Below are positions 27,028 through 35,722 of a stretch of DNA of 64,000 nt, piece by piece. This DNA comes from Methanomassiliicoccus sp. (GTDB taxonomy: Archaea > Thermoplasmatota > Thermoplasmata > Methanomassiliicoccales > Methanomassiliicoccaceae). Numbering within the stretch: the stretch's first letter is position 1; every line of letters begins with the position of its first letter. The notes under the pieces are model-generated. The model was given only the letters and a program-made list of their open reading frames with translations, ran no database searches and was not told the DNA's origin. The stretch is from the NCBI GenBank assembly GCA_018262895.1, contig JADFDJ010000008.1:62001-126000 (forward strand), given 5' to 3'. Position numbers and translations under genes: made by a program.

Positions 27028-27066
27028 CACTACCTAGTAGTGTTGAGCAAAAGGAGCGAATGCCGC

Positions 27067-28079
27067 ATGAAATATATTGGTCTGGACGTACATAAAGACA
27101 ACACCGTAGCCTGCGCGATCAGCGCAGGCGGAAAGGCAGTCATGAGCGCCGAAGTGAGGACGAACGCTGCTGGCCTGTGCGAGATACATCAACGGATGCA
27201 CGGAGCGGAGTACGCGGTGATGATGGAATCGAGCACCTACTCCTACATCGTATACCGCTTCTTTTTAAAGCTCGGCGTGGAGTCTCATGTCGTCCACGCT
27301 CGCAGCCTCAAGATGATAACCGACACCGACAAGAAGACCGACATCCTGGACGCCGAGCGGATCGGTCGCTGCTTGCGTCTGTGGAAGAACGGTGAGATCG
27401 AGCTGTCCATGTCCTACTTTCCAACGGAACAGGAAGCGGAGCTGAAGGACCTCTGCCGGTACAAGGAGGAGCTGTCCAACAAGCTGGGGGACGAGATTAG
27501 GCGGATCAGATCGCACATGCACCGCAACTGCTGGAACTGCCTCCGCAGTTCCAGGACATCTCGACGAGGAAGTCCAGGGTTTTCTTGTCGAGGACGTTCG
27601 GGAACGATTACACCTTGATGCGGCGGTTGGACGGTTACGCCGCGCTTCTGGAAGAGTCCAAGAGAGTGGCGGCGGAGATCGAACGCAGAGGAGAGGACGA
27701 TCTTAACGTGCAGCTGCTGGAATCGATACCGGGCATCGGACGGCAGACCGCCGTCCAGCTCATGTCCATGATAATCGACGTTGGTAGGTTCCAAGATCCG
27801 GAGAAGTTGTGCGCGTACTTCGGCATGGTTCCTCGAGTTCGAGACTCGGGAGGAAAGGAACATCATGGGAGGATGACGAAGAACGGGGATCCCATGATGC
27901 GTTCCATCATCGAGAGGATAACATTATCTCATGTTCGATTCTGCGATTCGACGATAACCGCCTATTTCCAGAGGAAGTCGAAGGAGTTGGGCATCAAGAA
28001 GGCGCTCATGTCGGCCGCACGAAAGATGTTGGCCGTGATACACGCGGTGCTCACAAGAGGAACGCCGTTCACCGCCTGA
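27067..28079 (+). pseudogene. IS110/IS1111-type transposase, single frameshift
   Basis: Frame 1 from ATG 27067 gives MKYIGLDVHKDNTVACAI, MMESSTYSYIVYRF and DKKTDILDAERIGR, the DEDD RuvC-like N-terminal domain. At about 27525, after HMHR, the reading shifts. The continuation QLLELPPQFQDI, then SRTFGNDYTLMRR, is in another frame through the Transposase_20 domain (LESIPGIGRQTAVQLMSM; LCAYFGMVPRVRDSGGKEH) to the stop at 28079. Restoring one base in CACCG/CAA joins both parts, so this is a 1-nt deletion (or, less likely, a programmed shift). ATG 27067 has AAGGAG upstream. Such enzymes use a guide RNA and a C-terminal catalytic Ser. Confidence 0.85.
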
Positions 28080-28338
28080 ACCGTCATCGGACGGTTCGCT
28101 CACGTCCGATGTACGCACGCCGACATGAGAGGATGAGGACCTAGGACAATGCCGTCGCTCTTTTTTGCGGACCATGCCGCCTGTGAAAATCACGGAGACG
28201 TCCAAAGGTCCATGCTCCAAATGTCATTCTGCGGACGCTGCCGCCTAAGTAAATTGGGTTGTTCCTGACATCTCGGCGATGCGCGCACGGACGAGTTGTA
28301 CAGCGTAAGCTATATGGGACGAGAAGCACGATTCGGAT
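28080..28338 (+). ncRNA. Candidate bridge/seek RNA region of the IS element
   Basis: This 259-nt non-coding tail between the transposase stop and the right repeat matches the place where IS1111-group elements encode their target-guiding RNA. It contains short self-complementary stretches such as CCGTCATCGGACGG and repeated GCCGC motifs. The RNA itself is inferred from family knowledge and position, not demonstrated. Confidence 0.35.
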
Positions 28339-28356
28339 AATGCCGCGCTTTTAGTC
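28339..28356 (-). repeat. Right inverted repeat of the IS110/IS1111 element
   Basis: AATGCCGCGCTTTTAGTC on the plus strand, 18 bp, the exact reverse complement of the left repeat at 27010-27027. Confidence 0.85.
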
Positions 28357-28383
28357 AAAGTAAAAGAAAGGTTTTTGCCGTTC

Positions 28384-28659
28384 TCAGGCCTTCTTCCTCT
28401 TGTCCCGGGCCTGATATTTTGCTAGCACCCTGGCGATACCTATGATGGCAATGACCGCTAGGATGGTCACTAGGATAGCATACACGAAAAGACCGGTAAG
28501 GTCGCCCTCGTTCGGGAACAGTTGTGTGATCGCCGTCTGGATCGCGGTGTTCCATGCCAAGGCAGCAACGAACGCGAAGGCAGCGCTCATCAGGCCAGCG
28601 ATGACCTCGATGACGATCGTTCCCATGCTCTTGCCTTCTTCTTCCTTAATGTCTACCAT
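28384..28659 (-). CDS. Small membrane protein, DUF5654-like
   Basis: A 91-residue protein with an acidic-basic N-terminus, two hydrophobic helices (VIEVIAGLMSAAFAFVAALAW and LFVYAILVTILAVIAIIGIA) and a Lys/Arg-rich tail. The AALAWNTAIQ motif between the helices is what I associate with the archaeal DUF5654 family. GGAGGACG precedes the ATG by about 6 nt. The IS element inserted just downstream of its stop without breaking it. Function unknown. Confidence 0.7.
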   Translation of the reverse strand: MVDIKEEEGKSMGTIVIEVIAGLMSAAFAFVAALAWNTAIQTAITQLFPNEGDLTGLFVYAILVTILAVIAIIGIARVLAKYQARDKRKKA

Positions 28660-28980
28660 TTCTTTCGTCCTCCTATGCTGGAGGGATATGTTTGTGTAAC
28701 TTAATCCTTGGCCCGTAAGTAATGTGAAAAAATATTATCCAGCGTCCTAAACAAACAAGAAATTTTCATAGTAAAGTGGATGAAAACTGAGAGGGGAGCT
28801 GAGAAAATGGTCTTGCATCTGACCGGATCCATCTATCATCGATCTGCGCTGAAACTAAATCTTCGGGACGGCTCCTAGGTCCACGTGGGAGGAGGTTTCC
28901 TCCAAGAAACTCAGGAGATACTTTATTTTCCAACATCCGTGGCATATCATTTTATATCTGGTTAAAAAATTGTGATAGCA

Positions 28981-29080
28981 GAAGGAGAGACAGAGTCGTG
29001 GAGGCTTACCCTCCCGACCGACTAAGAGGAGGAAAAACGGGGGGTGGACAGGTCTCTGTAGACGGTCCATCCCCATTCTA
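28981..29080 (+). ncRNA. Candidate small structured RNA
   Basis: A TATA-like TTTATAT at 28951-28957 predicts a start near 28981. Downstream are two strong hairpins. The first pairs 28995-29004 with 29010-29018 (GTCG and GGAGG stems, one bulged T). The second pairs 29041-29049 with 29065-29074 (one bulge) and has an inner GTCT/AGAC stem at 29052-29063. A short pyrimidine-rich stretch follows. No ORF explains the region. It lies in a 493-nt gap, and a separate TATA (TCTTATTAAC near 29108) serves the next gene. Inference only; no known RNA family recognised. Confidence 0.35.
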
Positions 29081-29152
29081 TCGTTTCCTTTTGAGTCCTG
29101 AATGAAATCTTATTAACATGCCCACACCGTTCGCATACCACCGGGTTTTCTC

Positions 29153-31216
29153 ATGAGATCTGAGGGAGAAAAGGCGAACCGATTGCTAGGTGAGAAGAGC
29201 CCTTACTTGAGGCAGCATGCCTACAACCCCGTTGATTGGTACCCCTGGGGTGATGAGGCCTTGAACCGCTCTGTGGAACTTGACCGCCCCATCTTCCTCT
29301 CTATAGGGTATTCTTCATGCCATTGGTGCCACGTGATGGAGAGGGAGTCCTTCGAGGACCAGGAGGTGGCCTGCTACATCAACGATAATTTTGTCCCCAT
29401 CAAGGTCGACCGTGAGGAACGGCCGGACCTTGACGCCACCTATATGGCCGCGGCCCAGCTGCTGCATGGCGGAGGCGGCTGGCCGCTGACACTGGTCCTC
29501 ACACCCCAAAGGAGACCGTTCTTCGCTGCCACCTACCTGCCCAAGCGGGCCAAGGGAGGGATGCTGGGGCTCCTGGACCTGCTTCCCACCATCACGAGAT
29601 ACTGGAAGGAGAGGAGGGATGAGATCGAGGAAACGTCCGGAAAGGTCCTGGAGGTCCTAAGGGAACAGCAGGGTTCCACGGCCGGTGGGGACCTGGGAGA
29701 GGAGGTGTTGATAAGCGCTTTCCATTCTCTCTTGGATAAATATGACGAGGCTCATGGGGGCTTCGGCCTAGCGCCTAAGTTCCCTACCCCCCACCGGCTC
29801 ACCTTCCTGCTGAGGTACTGGCAGCGAAGCGGCGATGAGAGGGCAAGGGACATGGCCGTCGATACCCTTGAGGCCATGCGCCAGGGCGGTATCTTCGACC
29901 AGCTGGCCTTCGGCTTTCACCGTTACTCCACGGACCAGAGGTGGATGCTCCCACACTTCGAGAAGATGCTGTACGACCAGGCGTTGCTTGCGCTCGCCTA
30001 TGTCGAAGCTTGGCAGGCAACAGGTAGGGATGCACTTGCCCTGACCGCCCGCCAGACCCTGGACTATGTTCTTGGAACTTTGACCTCTGCTCAGGGAGGT
30101 TTCTGCTCCGCAGAGGATGCGGACAGCGAGGGAGAGGAGGGCAAGTATTACCTCTGGACCGTGGCCGAGGTGAAGGATGCCGTGGGCGCCGAGAACGCTG
30201 GGATAGCTCAAGAGCTCTTCGGCCTCGAGCTCCTCGGCAACGTCGGTTCAGGGGCCAGAGGAGAGCTGGAAGGAAAGAACGTCCTTCATCTAAGAAGCCT
30301 GGATGCCATGTCCGAGCCCCGGTTCGAAGAGATGAGGGACAGGCTGCTGAAGGCTCGCCAGGACCGGGGCAGGCCGCTGATGGACGACAAGGTCATGAGC
30401 GACTGGAACGGCCTGATGATCGCCGCCCTGGCCCGGACCGGTTGGGCCCTTAGGGAACAAAGATATGTGGAGGCAGCGAGGAGAGCGGCCGATATGATCC
30501 TCACCAGTATGCGCACGGAGGAAGGGGCACTTCTCCATATGGACGGCGCACGTGGGGTGCCGGGTTTCCTGGACGACCATGCGTTCATGGCATGGGGCCT
30601 GCTGGAGCTGTTCCAGGCAGATCAGGACCCCAGGTGGCTGAGGGCGTCCATGGAACTGATGGACGCGATGTTGGATAGGTTCTGGGACGATGAGGAAGGA
30701 GGCTTTTTCCAGACAGATACTAGCTCCAGGGACGTCCTGCACCGCCACAAGGAGGTGTACGACGGAGCCCTGCCCTCCGGCAACTCCGTGGCCCTAATGG
30801 TACTGCTCATCCTATATCGGATAACAGAGGATGAGGAACTGATAAGGAGAGCGGAGCGGCTGATCGCCGCCTTTTCCGGCTCCATATTCCGCTCCCCAGA
30901 GAACTTCGCGCATTTCCTGTGCGCCCTGGATATGAAGTTGGGACCGTTCTACTCGGTCGTGATCTCTGGTCACTATGATGGGGCCGATACGACCTCGTTC
31001 ATCGACGCTCTCTCTCCCGAATACCTTCCCAACAAGATCGTAATGATCGTCGATCCGGGGGAGCGTGGGGATCGGATCAGGGACCTGTCCCCAGTGGTCC
31101 GCGAGTACGGGATGCTGAAGGGCAAGGCCGCCGCACATGCATGCACTCAGACCGGGTGCCTGCAGGGGACCAATGATCCCAGAACGCTGATAGACCTTCT
31201 ACATGCCGTCAGATGA
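29153..31216 (+). CDS. YyaL/DUF255 thioredoxin-domain protein (SPATA20 family)
   Basis: A 687-residue protein. The N-terminal thioredoxin-like domain starts [19 protein letters not shown] and contains [16 protein letters not shown] in the redox-motif position. An alpha/alpha-barrel domain related to glycosidases and epimerases follows, with [35 protein letters not shown] and [18 protein letters not shown]. Length is normal for the family. Its biochemical function is not settled. The stop overlaps the convergent regulator gene by 8 nt. Confidence 0.93.
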   Translation: MRSEGEKANRLLGEKSPYLRQHAYNPVDWYPWGDEALNRSVELDRPIFLSIGYSSCHWCHVMERESFEDQEVACYINDNFVPIKVDREERPDLDATYMAAAQLLHGGGGWPLTLVLTPQRRPFFAATYLPKRAKGGMLGLLDLLPTITRYWKERRDEIEETSGKVLEVLREQQGSTAGGDLGEEVLISAFHSLLDKYDEAHGGFGLAPKFPTPHRLTFLLRYWQRSGDERARDMAVDTLEAMRQGGIFDQLAFGFHRYSTDQRWMLPHFEKMLYDQALLALAYVEAWQATGRDALALTARQTLDYVLGTLTSAQGGFCSAEDADSEGEEGKYYLWTVAEVKDAVGAENAGIAQELFGLELLGNVGSGARGELEGKNVLHLRSLDAMSEPRFEEMRDRLLKARQDRGRPLMDDKVMSDWNGLMIAALARTGWALREQRYVEAARRAADMILTSMRTEEGALLHMDGARGVPGFLDDHAFMAWGLLELFQADQDPRWLRASMELMDAMLDRFWDDEEGGFFQTDTSSRDVLHRHKEVYDGALPSGNSVALMVLLILYRITEDEELIRRAERLIAAFSGSIFRSPENFAHFLCALDMKLGPFYSVVISGHYDGADTTSFIDALSPEYLPNKIVMIVDPGERGDRIRDLSPVVREYGMLKGKAAAHACTQTGCLQGTNDPRTLIDLLHAVR

Positions 31217-31793
31217 TCTCGAAGGCGGCGGCCAACGCCCCCTCTTCCGCGCGCTGAACGTCAGATGATGTTCCTATGATGACCACATCGCCGTCATTGA
31301 GGTCGAACAGCCTGCGGATCTCACCCGCTATCTCTGGCCGGTCCTTGTCCAGATCATAGTCCACGGGAACGACCAGGCGATCGCCCCTTACTATGATGGT
31401 CGTCGCTCCGTCCGCCCCTGCCTTTATTGCGTTGTCCCTCTGTTCCATGCCCGAGCCTATCTTGGCACTCGCTCCCTTCACCAGCACGGCCACGGATTGC
31501 TGGCCCAGGGTCATCTCCGGCACGTCGAGCGTGTACAGCTGGAGCGGCAGGCGGACAATGTAGTCCTGGCCCTTCTTGGTTATCTTGACCCCGGTCTGCT
31601 TGACGTCTATGTACCCCTCGTCCCGGAGATAGTCGACGATGGTGCGCATGCTGCCCTCGCCCACCCCGATCCGGTCGGCAAGCTGCTTACGACCCTTCCT
31701 CCGACCATCGGACAGAAGGGAGAGGGTCTTGTAGACGTGATAATCGCTGAAGCGGAACAACGGTCCGTACTTCGGTCGATCTATTAGCTTCAC
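31209..31793 (-). CDS. Winged-helix regulator with C-terminal DUF4443-like domain
   Basis: A 194-residue protein. Residues ~15-75 form a helix-turn-helix ([20 protein letters not shown], then [22 protein letters not shown]). The C-terminal half ([23 protein letters not shown] and [15 protein letters not shown]) looks like a small-molecule sensing or regulatory domain of archaeal HTH proteins, which I take to be DUF4443. Ligand and targets are unknown. It converges on YyaL with an 8-nt overlap. Confidence 0.68.
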   Translation of the reverse strand: MKLIDRPKYGPLFRFSDYHVYKTLSLLSDGRRKGRKQLADRIGVGEGSMRTIVDYLRDEGYIDVKQTGVKITKKGQDYIVRLPLQLYTLDVPEMTLGQQSVAVLVKGASAKIGSGMEQRDNAIKAGADGATTIIVRGDRLVVPVDYDLDKDRPEIAGEIRRLFDLNDGDVVIIGTSSDVQRAEEGALAAAFEII

Positions 31794-31919
31794 GTCCAGG
31801 ATATTGTTCGCATGTCCATAAACAATTTGTCATCGCATGAACGGCCTGAACCGAGCGATCGCATGCCATTTTTTTGAAGGTACGGAAACGGAACCTTCGC
31901 GGCCTCAAGTGGAGCTTTC

Positions 31920-32825
31920 CTACCTAGCCTTGACCTCTAGTGTCATGAAATCTGCCGCAATAACGGTCCGGGGGAACACCTCCCGGGCCTCGGCCTCCAG
32001 CACTGACGGGTCATCATATCGGCTGGAGATGTGCGTCAGGACGAGCAGATCGACCTCGGCCTCCCGGGCCACCTCCCCGGCCTCCCTGGCAGTGGAATGG
32101 CCGTAGCTCTTCGCTCCCTCCTGCATGCTCGAATCCAGAGTGGCCTCGTGTATCAGTACGTCCGCCCCTCTGGCCGCCTCGGTAAGCCTGGAGGTGGGGC
32201 GGGTGTCGCCGGATATGACCACCTTCCGCCCCTTACGGGACGGCCCCAGCACGTCCTCGGACCTCACTCGCCGGTTTCCGACCATTATCTCGCCCCCTGA
32301 CTGCAGGATGCTGAACTGGGGGCCGGGGGTCACTCCCAGCTCCTTGGCCCTTTCGGTGAGGAAGCGTCCCCTCCGTTCCTTCTCCTCCACCACAAAGGAC
32401 AGCGCGGGAACGGTATGCTCGCCGGCCAAGGCCGTCACCGTGAGGGGGCCGAGATCGAGCGAGTCCCCGTCCTTCATCTCCGCTGCCGTCACCTGGAACC
32501 CGAGCTGGAAGTAGCCCAGGGACAATAACTGCTCGGCCGTTTCGATCATACCTGGGGGCCCATGGAGCGCAAGCGGCTCCTTCCTGCCGGAGAAGCTCAT
32601 GGACTGTATCAGACCGGGGAGGCCCAGGAAGTGGTCCCCGTGAAAATGGGTGATGAAAATGTTGGTGACCTTCATGAAGGACACCGAGGACTGCATGAAC
32701 TGGCGCTGGGTGCCCTCTCCGCAGTCGAACAACAGCACCTCCCGCCCGACCTGCAGGGCGATCGCGCTGACCCCCCTGGAGGGTGAAGGCATTCCTCCAC
32801 CTGTGCCTAGGAAGGTCAGCTGCAT
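31920..32825 (-). CDS. rnz: Ribonuclease Z
   Basis: About 301 residues of metallo-beta-lactamase fold. It starts MQLTFLGTGGGMPSPSRG and contains the zinc motif HFHGDHFLGLPG, GEGTQRQFMQ, GDTRPTSRLTEAARGADVLIHEAT and the C-terminal VLTHISSRYDDPSVL. It trims the 3' end of pre-tRNA; since the tRNA in this window encodes no CCA, such processing is needed. In-frame ATGs at 32864, 32843 and 32837 are upstream; 32825 fits the family N-terminus and has AAGGAG close before it. Stop is TAG. Confidence 0.93.
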   Translation of the reverse strand: MQLTFLGTGGGMPSPSRGVSAIALQVGREVLLFDCGEGTQRQFMQSSVSFMKVTNIFITHFHGDHFLGLPGLIQSMSFSGRKEPLALHGPPGMIETAEQLLSLGYFQLGFQVTAAEMKDGDSLDLGPLTVTALAGEHTVPALSFVVEEKERRGRFLTERAKELGVTPGPQFSILQSGGEIMVGNRRVRSEDVLGPSRKGRKVVISGDTRPTSRLTEAARGADVLIHEATLDSSMQEGAKSYGHSTAREAGEVAREAEVDLLVLTHISSRYDDPSVLEAEAREVFPRTVIAADFMTLEVKAR

Positions 32826-32909
32826 ATCTCCTTCCATGACCATCAAGGGATAATAACTTTGCATTCCCTCATGGCATGTCGCCGCGGTTACTTCCTTCGT
32901 GCGAAAGGA

Positions 32910-33104
32910 TCAGCGTCCCAGGTTCTCCAGCCTACGCTCGTCCTTGGTGGCCTTCTTGTACTCCTTGTTGTGCTCCTTGCAGAGGTGTACCCGCTTCGCC
33001 TTCTCATCCGCCACCTTGAGGCCCCCCTTCTCCACCGCGTCACGGGAGTAGGACCTCACGCCAGGTTGTGAACAGCCCATCACGCCGCACTTGTCCTCAG
33101 CCAT
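32910..33104 (-). CDS. Small Cys/His protein, possible metal binder
   Basis: A 64-residue basic protein with CGVMGCSQPG at the N-terminus and HLCKEHNKEYKK later, giving three Cys and two His that could form one metal site. The rest is Lys/Arg/Glu-rich. It lies between rnz and a divergent UspA gene. The tail is KDERRLENLGR. No named family, but the composition and ordinary codon use support a real gene. Confidence 0.6.
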   Translation of the reverse strand: MAEDKCGVMGCSQPGVRSYSRDAVEKGGLKVADEKAKRVHLCKEHNKEYKKATKDERRLENLGR

Positions 33105-33196
33105 GAAGTCCTCATCCGCCCTTCCGGTTAAAATAAGTTTTCAGGTGGTTCCACCGTCAGCATTATGATGCTGGCACTCCATATAGTATTAATTGT

Positions 33197-33616
33197 ATGA
33201 CCGAGATCAAGAAGATTCTGCTGGGTATCGACGGATCGGACGGTTCGTACAAGGCCGCAGGCTATGCAGCGGATCTCGCAGCCCGTGTGGGAGCGACGGT
33301 GACGCTGATGTTCGTGGTATCAGACCAGTACACCGACCGATTCATCGCCAAACCTACATACACGCCCAACGAGGAGATCATGGTGGGGAGCAGGTTCAAC
33401 CGCGCCAAGGCCATCATGGAAGAGAAGCATGTGGCCTACGATACGGTGGTGGAGATGGGCAACCCCGCCCAGAAGCTGATCGCCACAGGAGACAGCGGGT
33501 ACGACATGATCGTTCTGGGGACCAGGGGCCTCAGCGCGGTGAAGGAGTTCATGCTGGGAAGTGTCTCCTCTAAGGTGGTACAGCATTCCAGGATACCAGT
33601 GCTTATCGTGCCCTAA
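33197..33616 (+). CDS. Universal stress protein (UspA family)
   Basis: A 139-residue single UspA domain: ILLGIDGSDGSYKAAGYAAD at the N-terminus, VTLMFVVSDQY, and the nucleotide-binding loop GTRGLSAVKEFMLGSVSSKV near the C-terminus, with the G-2x-G-9x-GS pattern of ATP-binding members. It may act in stress tolerance. It lies 31 nt upstream of rpe, which has its own TATA-like CTTTATAG. Confidence 0.9.
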   Translation: MTEIKKILLGIDGSDGSYKAAGYAADLAARVGATVTLMFVVSDQYTDRFIAKPTYTPNEEIMVGSRFNRAKAIMEEKHVAYDTVVEMGNPAQKLIATGDSGYDMIVLGTRGLSAVKEFMLGSVSSKVVQHSRIPVLIVP

Positions 33617-33647
33617 GCCTTTATAGTGCAAGGGAGATTTCCCGCGG

Positions 33648-34313
33648 ATGACCAAGATCGCACCCTCCATCCTATCCGCCGACTTCAGCAGGCTGGGGGA
33701 AGAGGTGGGGAGATTGGAGGCGCAGGGGGCGGACTGGGTGCACGTGGACATCATGGACGGGGTGTTCGTCCCTAACCTGACCATCGGGCCCGGGGTGGTG
33801 AAGGCCATCCGGCCGTTCACTCGGCTACCTTTCGACGTTCACCTGATGATCGTCGAGCCGGAGAGGTACCTTGATGTCTTTGCCCAGTCCGGTGCAGACA
33901 TAATCACGTTGCACGTGGAGGCGACCAAGGACGTCCCCCGCAGCATCGAGACCATACACTCTCTGGAAAAGAAGGCAGGCCTGTCGCTGAACCCCGAAAC
34001 GCCCTTCGAGGCGGTGGCACCTTACCTCGAGGACGTAGACCTACTGCTGGTCATGACCGTTCATCCAGGGTTCGGAGGGCAGTCGTTCATGGAGGGCTGC
34101 GTGCCTAAGATAGTCCAGGCCCGAGAGTTCATGGACGACCATGGAATCCACGCCGAGCTGGAGGTCGACGGGGGTATCAATTACGATACTGCCCGTACGG
34201 CCATCGAGGCCGGGGCCACGGTCCTTGCCGCAGGCAGCTCCCTCTTCAGGAGCAGGGACATGAGGGCCGAGATGGCGAGATGGAGGCAGCTCCGTTGTCA
34301 GAAAGATGATTAG
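33648..34313 (+). CDS. rpe: Ribulose-phosphate 3-epimerase
   Basis: A 221-residue TIM barrel: MTKIAPSILSADFSRLGEEV, VHVDIMDGVFVPNLTIGP, FDVHLMIVEPERY, MTVHPGFGGQSFMEGC and LEVDGGINYDTA. The catalytic Asp pair and metal-binding His residues are in place. It interconverts ribulose 5-phosphate and xylulose 5-phosphate. A TATA-like CTTTATAG about 25 nt before the ATG suggests a leaderless transcript. Confidence 0.95.
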   Translation: MTKIAPSILSADFSRLGEEVGRLEAQGADWVHVDIMDGVFVPNLTIGPGVVKAIRPFTRLPFDVHLMIVEPERYLDVFAQSGADIITLHVEATKDVPRSIETIHSLEKKAGLSLNPETPFEAVAPYLEDVDLLLVMTVHPGFGGQSFMEGCVPKIVQAREFMDDHGIHAELEVDGGINYDTARTAIEAGATVLAAGSSLFRSRDMRAEMARWRQLRCQKDD

Positions 34314-34360
34314 CACCGGGAAAGTTTCTTAAACGGGCCATATCATCCACCATCGTTCCT

Positions 34361-34537
34361 ATGAAGTTCGATTTCGTCGGGTCTAGGTGGTTCCAGCCGC
34401 TGATGATCATCATCCTGCCAATTCTGCTACTGCTTTTGGCCATGGTGCTCAATGCCGATATCTGCTACTTCTTCCTCATCCTCCTGTGGATCGGCATGGG
34501 TCTGATACTCTTCTACCTGCCTAAAGCGAAGGACTAG
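34361..34537 (+). CDS. Small two-helix membrane protein
   Basis: A 58-residue ORF: MKFDFVGSRWFQP, then two hydrophobic helices separated by NADICY, ending in LPKAKD and TAG. TTTCTTAAAC lies about 30 nt before the ATG, suiting a leaderless promoter. Short length makes it easy to miss. No family recognised. Confidence 0.6.
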   Translation: MKFDFVGSRWFQPLMIIILPILLLLLAMVLNADICYFFLILLWIGMGLILFYLPKAKD

Positions 34538-34580
34538 GCCCCCAAATCGTTATTACCCGGTCCGACGTTAGTTCTGACCG

Positions 34581-35627
34581 ATGGGGGTCAATCTTTCAGA
34601 TATCGTGCCGGTCCAGACCATGGAGCTGGAGGACCTTTCAGGTCAGAGGCTCGCGATCGACGCATATAACGCCATCTACCAGTTCTTGTCCATCATACGC
34701 GGTCCTGACGGCACTCCCCTCAAGGACTCCAGGGGCAGGGTGACGTCCCACCTGGCCGGGCTGCTGTACCGCAACATAAACCTCCTTGAGGCGGGGGTGC
34801 GTCCGGCCTACGTGTTCGATGGCCATCCCCACGTGATGAAGACCCAGACACTGGTGGAGAGGTCGGAGCGCAGGAGCAAGGCTCACGAAGAGTGGAGGGA
34901 GGCCATCACCGAGGGGGACATGGAGCGGGCGCGCAGCAAGGCCACGCAATCCTCGAGGATCAACAACGAGATCGTCGAGTCCTCCCGCATACTCCTAACT
35001 TACCTGGGCATCCCTGTGATACAGGCGCCTGAGGAGGGGGAGGCACAGGCCGCGTACATGGCCATCAAGGGCGACGTGTGGGCAGCGTCCTCCCAAGATT
35101 ACGACTCCCTCCTGTTCGGCGCGCCCCGGCTGGTGCGCAACCTGAACATCACCGGCCGCAGGAAGATGCCGGGGGGCAGGGAGTACCGGGACGTGCACAT
35201 AGAGGTGGTGGAGCTGGCCAAGGTCCTGGAGGTCAACGGCCTGGAGAGCAGGGACCAGCTTATCGACATGTGCATAATGATCGGCACGGACTTCAACCCA
35301 GGTATCCGGGGCATAGGTCCGAAGAAGGGATTGAAGCTCATAAAGGAGAACGGGACCCTGGAGAGGGCCCTTCAGGCAGCTGGGCAGAGCATACCCGACA
35401 GCGATGTTATCAGGGAGATCTTCCTTCACGGGGAGCGTCTTGACGACTACAGCTTGGACTGGAAGGACCCGCAGCGGGACAAGGTCGTCAGCTTTATGTG
35501 CGATGAGCACGGCTTCTCGGAGCAGCGCATTAACTCCGCACTGGACCGGCTGGAGAGGAAGAGGCCTGCGAAAAAGGCGGAGAGCATGCCAGCGTCCCAG
35601 TCCAGTCTGGACCGCTGGGGCTCCTGA
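34581..35627 (+). CDS. fen: Flap endonuclease 1
   Basis: A 348-residue archaeal FEN-1. The N-terminal nuclease region has LAIDAYNAIYQFL and YVFDGHPH; the internal region has QAPEEGEAQAAYMA, SQDYDSLLFGAPRLVRN and the helix-hairpin-helix MIGTDFNPGIRGIGPKKGLKLI. It removes 5' flaps in Okazaki maturation and repair. The C-terminus ends QSSLDRWGS, a PCNA-interacting (PIP) motif variant. Confidence 0.96.
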   Translation: MGVNLSDIVPVQTMELEDLSGQRLAIDAYNAIYQFLSIIRGPDGTPLKDSRGRVTSHLAGLLYRNINLLEAGVRPAYVFDGHPHVMKTQTLVERSERRSKAHEEWREAITEGDMERARSKATQSSRINNEIVESSRILLTYLGIPVIQAPEEGEAQAAYMAIKGDVWAASSQDYDSLLFGAPRLVRNLNITGRRKMPGGREYRDVHIEVVELAKVLEVNGLESRDQLIDMCIMIGTDFNPGIRGIGPKKGLKLIKENGTLERALQAAGQSIPDSDVIREIFLHGERLDDYSLDWKDPQRDKVVSFMCDEHGFSEQRINSALDRLERKRPAKKAESMPASQSSLDRWGS

Positions 35628-35722
35628 TCCCGATCACGAGGCCAGATGAATTATCCAGCGGTCCCTCTCATACCATCAAGATTTTAAAGGGCCACTCTAT
35701 TGACAGTCGGAAAGGGACTGCG

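Larger units (their letters stand above)
27010..28356 (+). mobile_element. IS110-family (IS1111-type) insertion sequence, about 1.35 kb
   Basis: Perfect 18-bp inverted repeats bound the element (27010-27027 and 28339-28356). Inside is a DEDD/Transposase_20 transposase gene, followed by about 260 nt of non-coding sequence. Subterminal inverted repeats and a long non-coding 3' end are typical of the IS1111 subgroup of IS110. Exact ends are uncertain because IS1111 repeats usually lie a few bases inside the true ends. The transposase has a frameshift, so this copy may be inactive. Confidence 0.82.
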
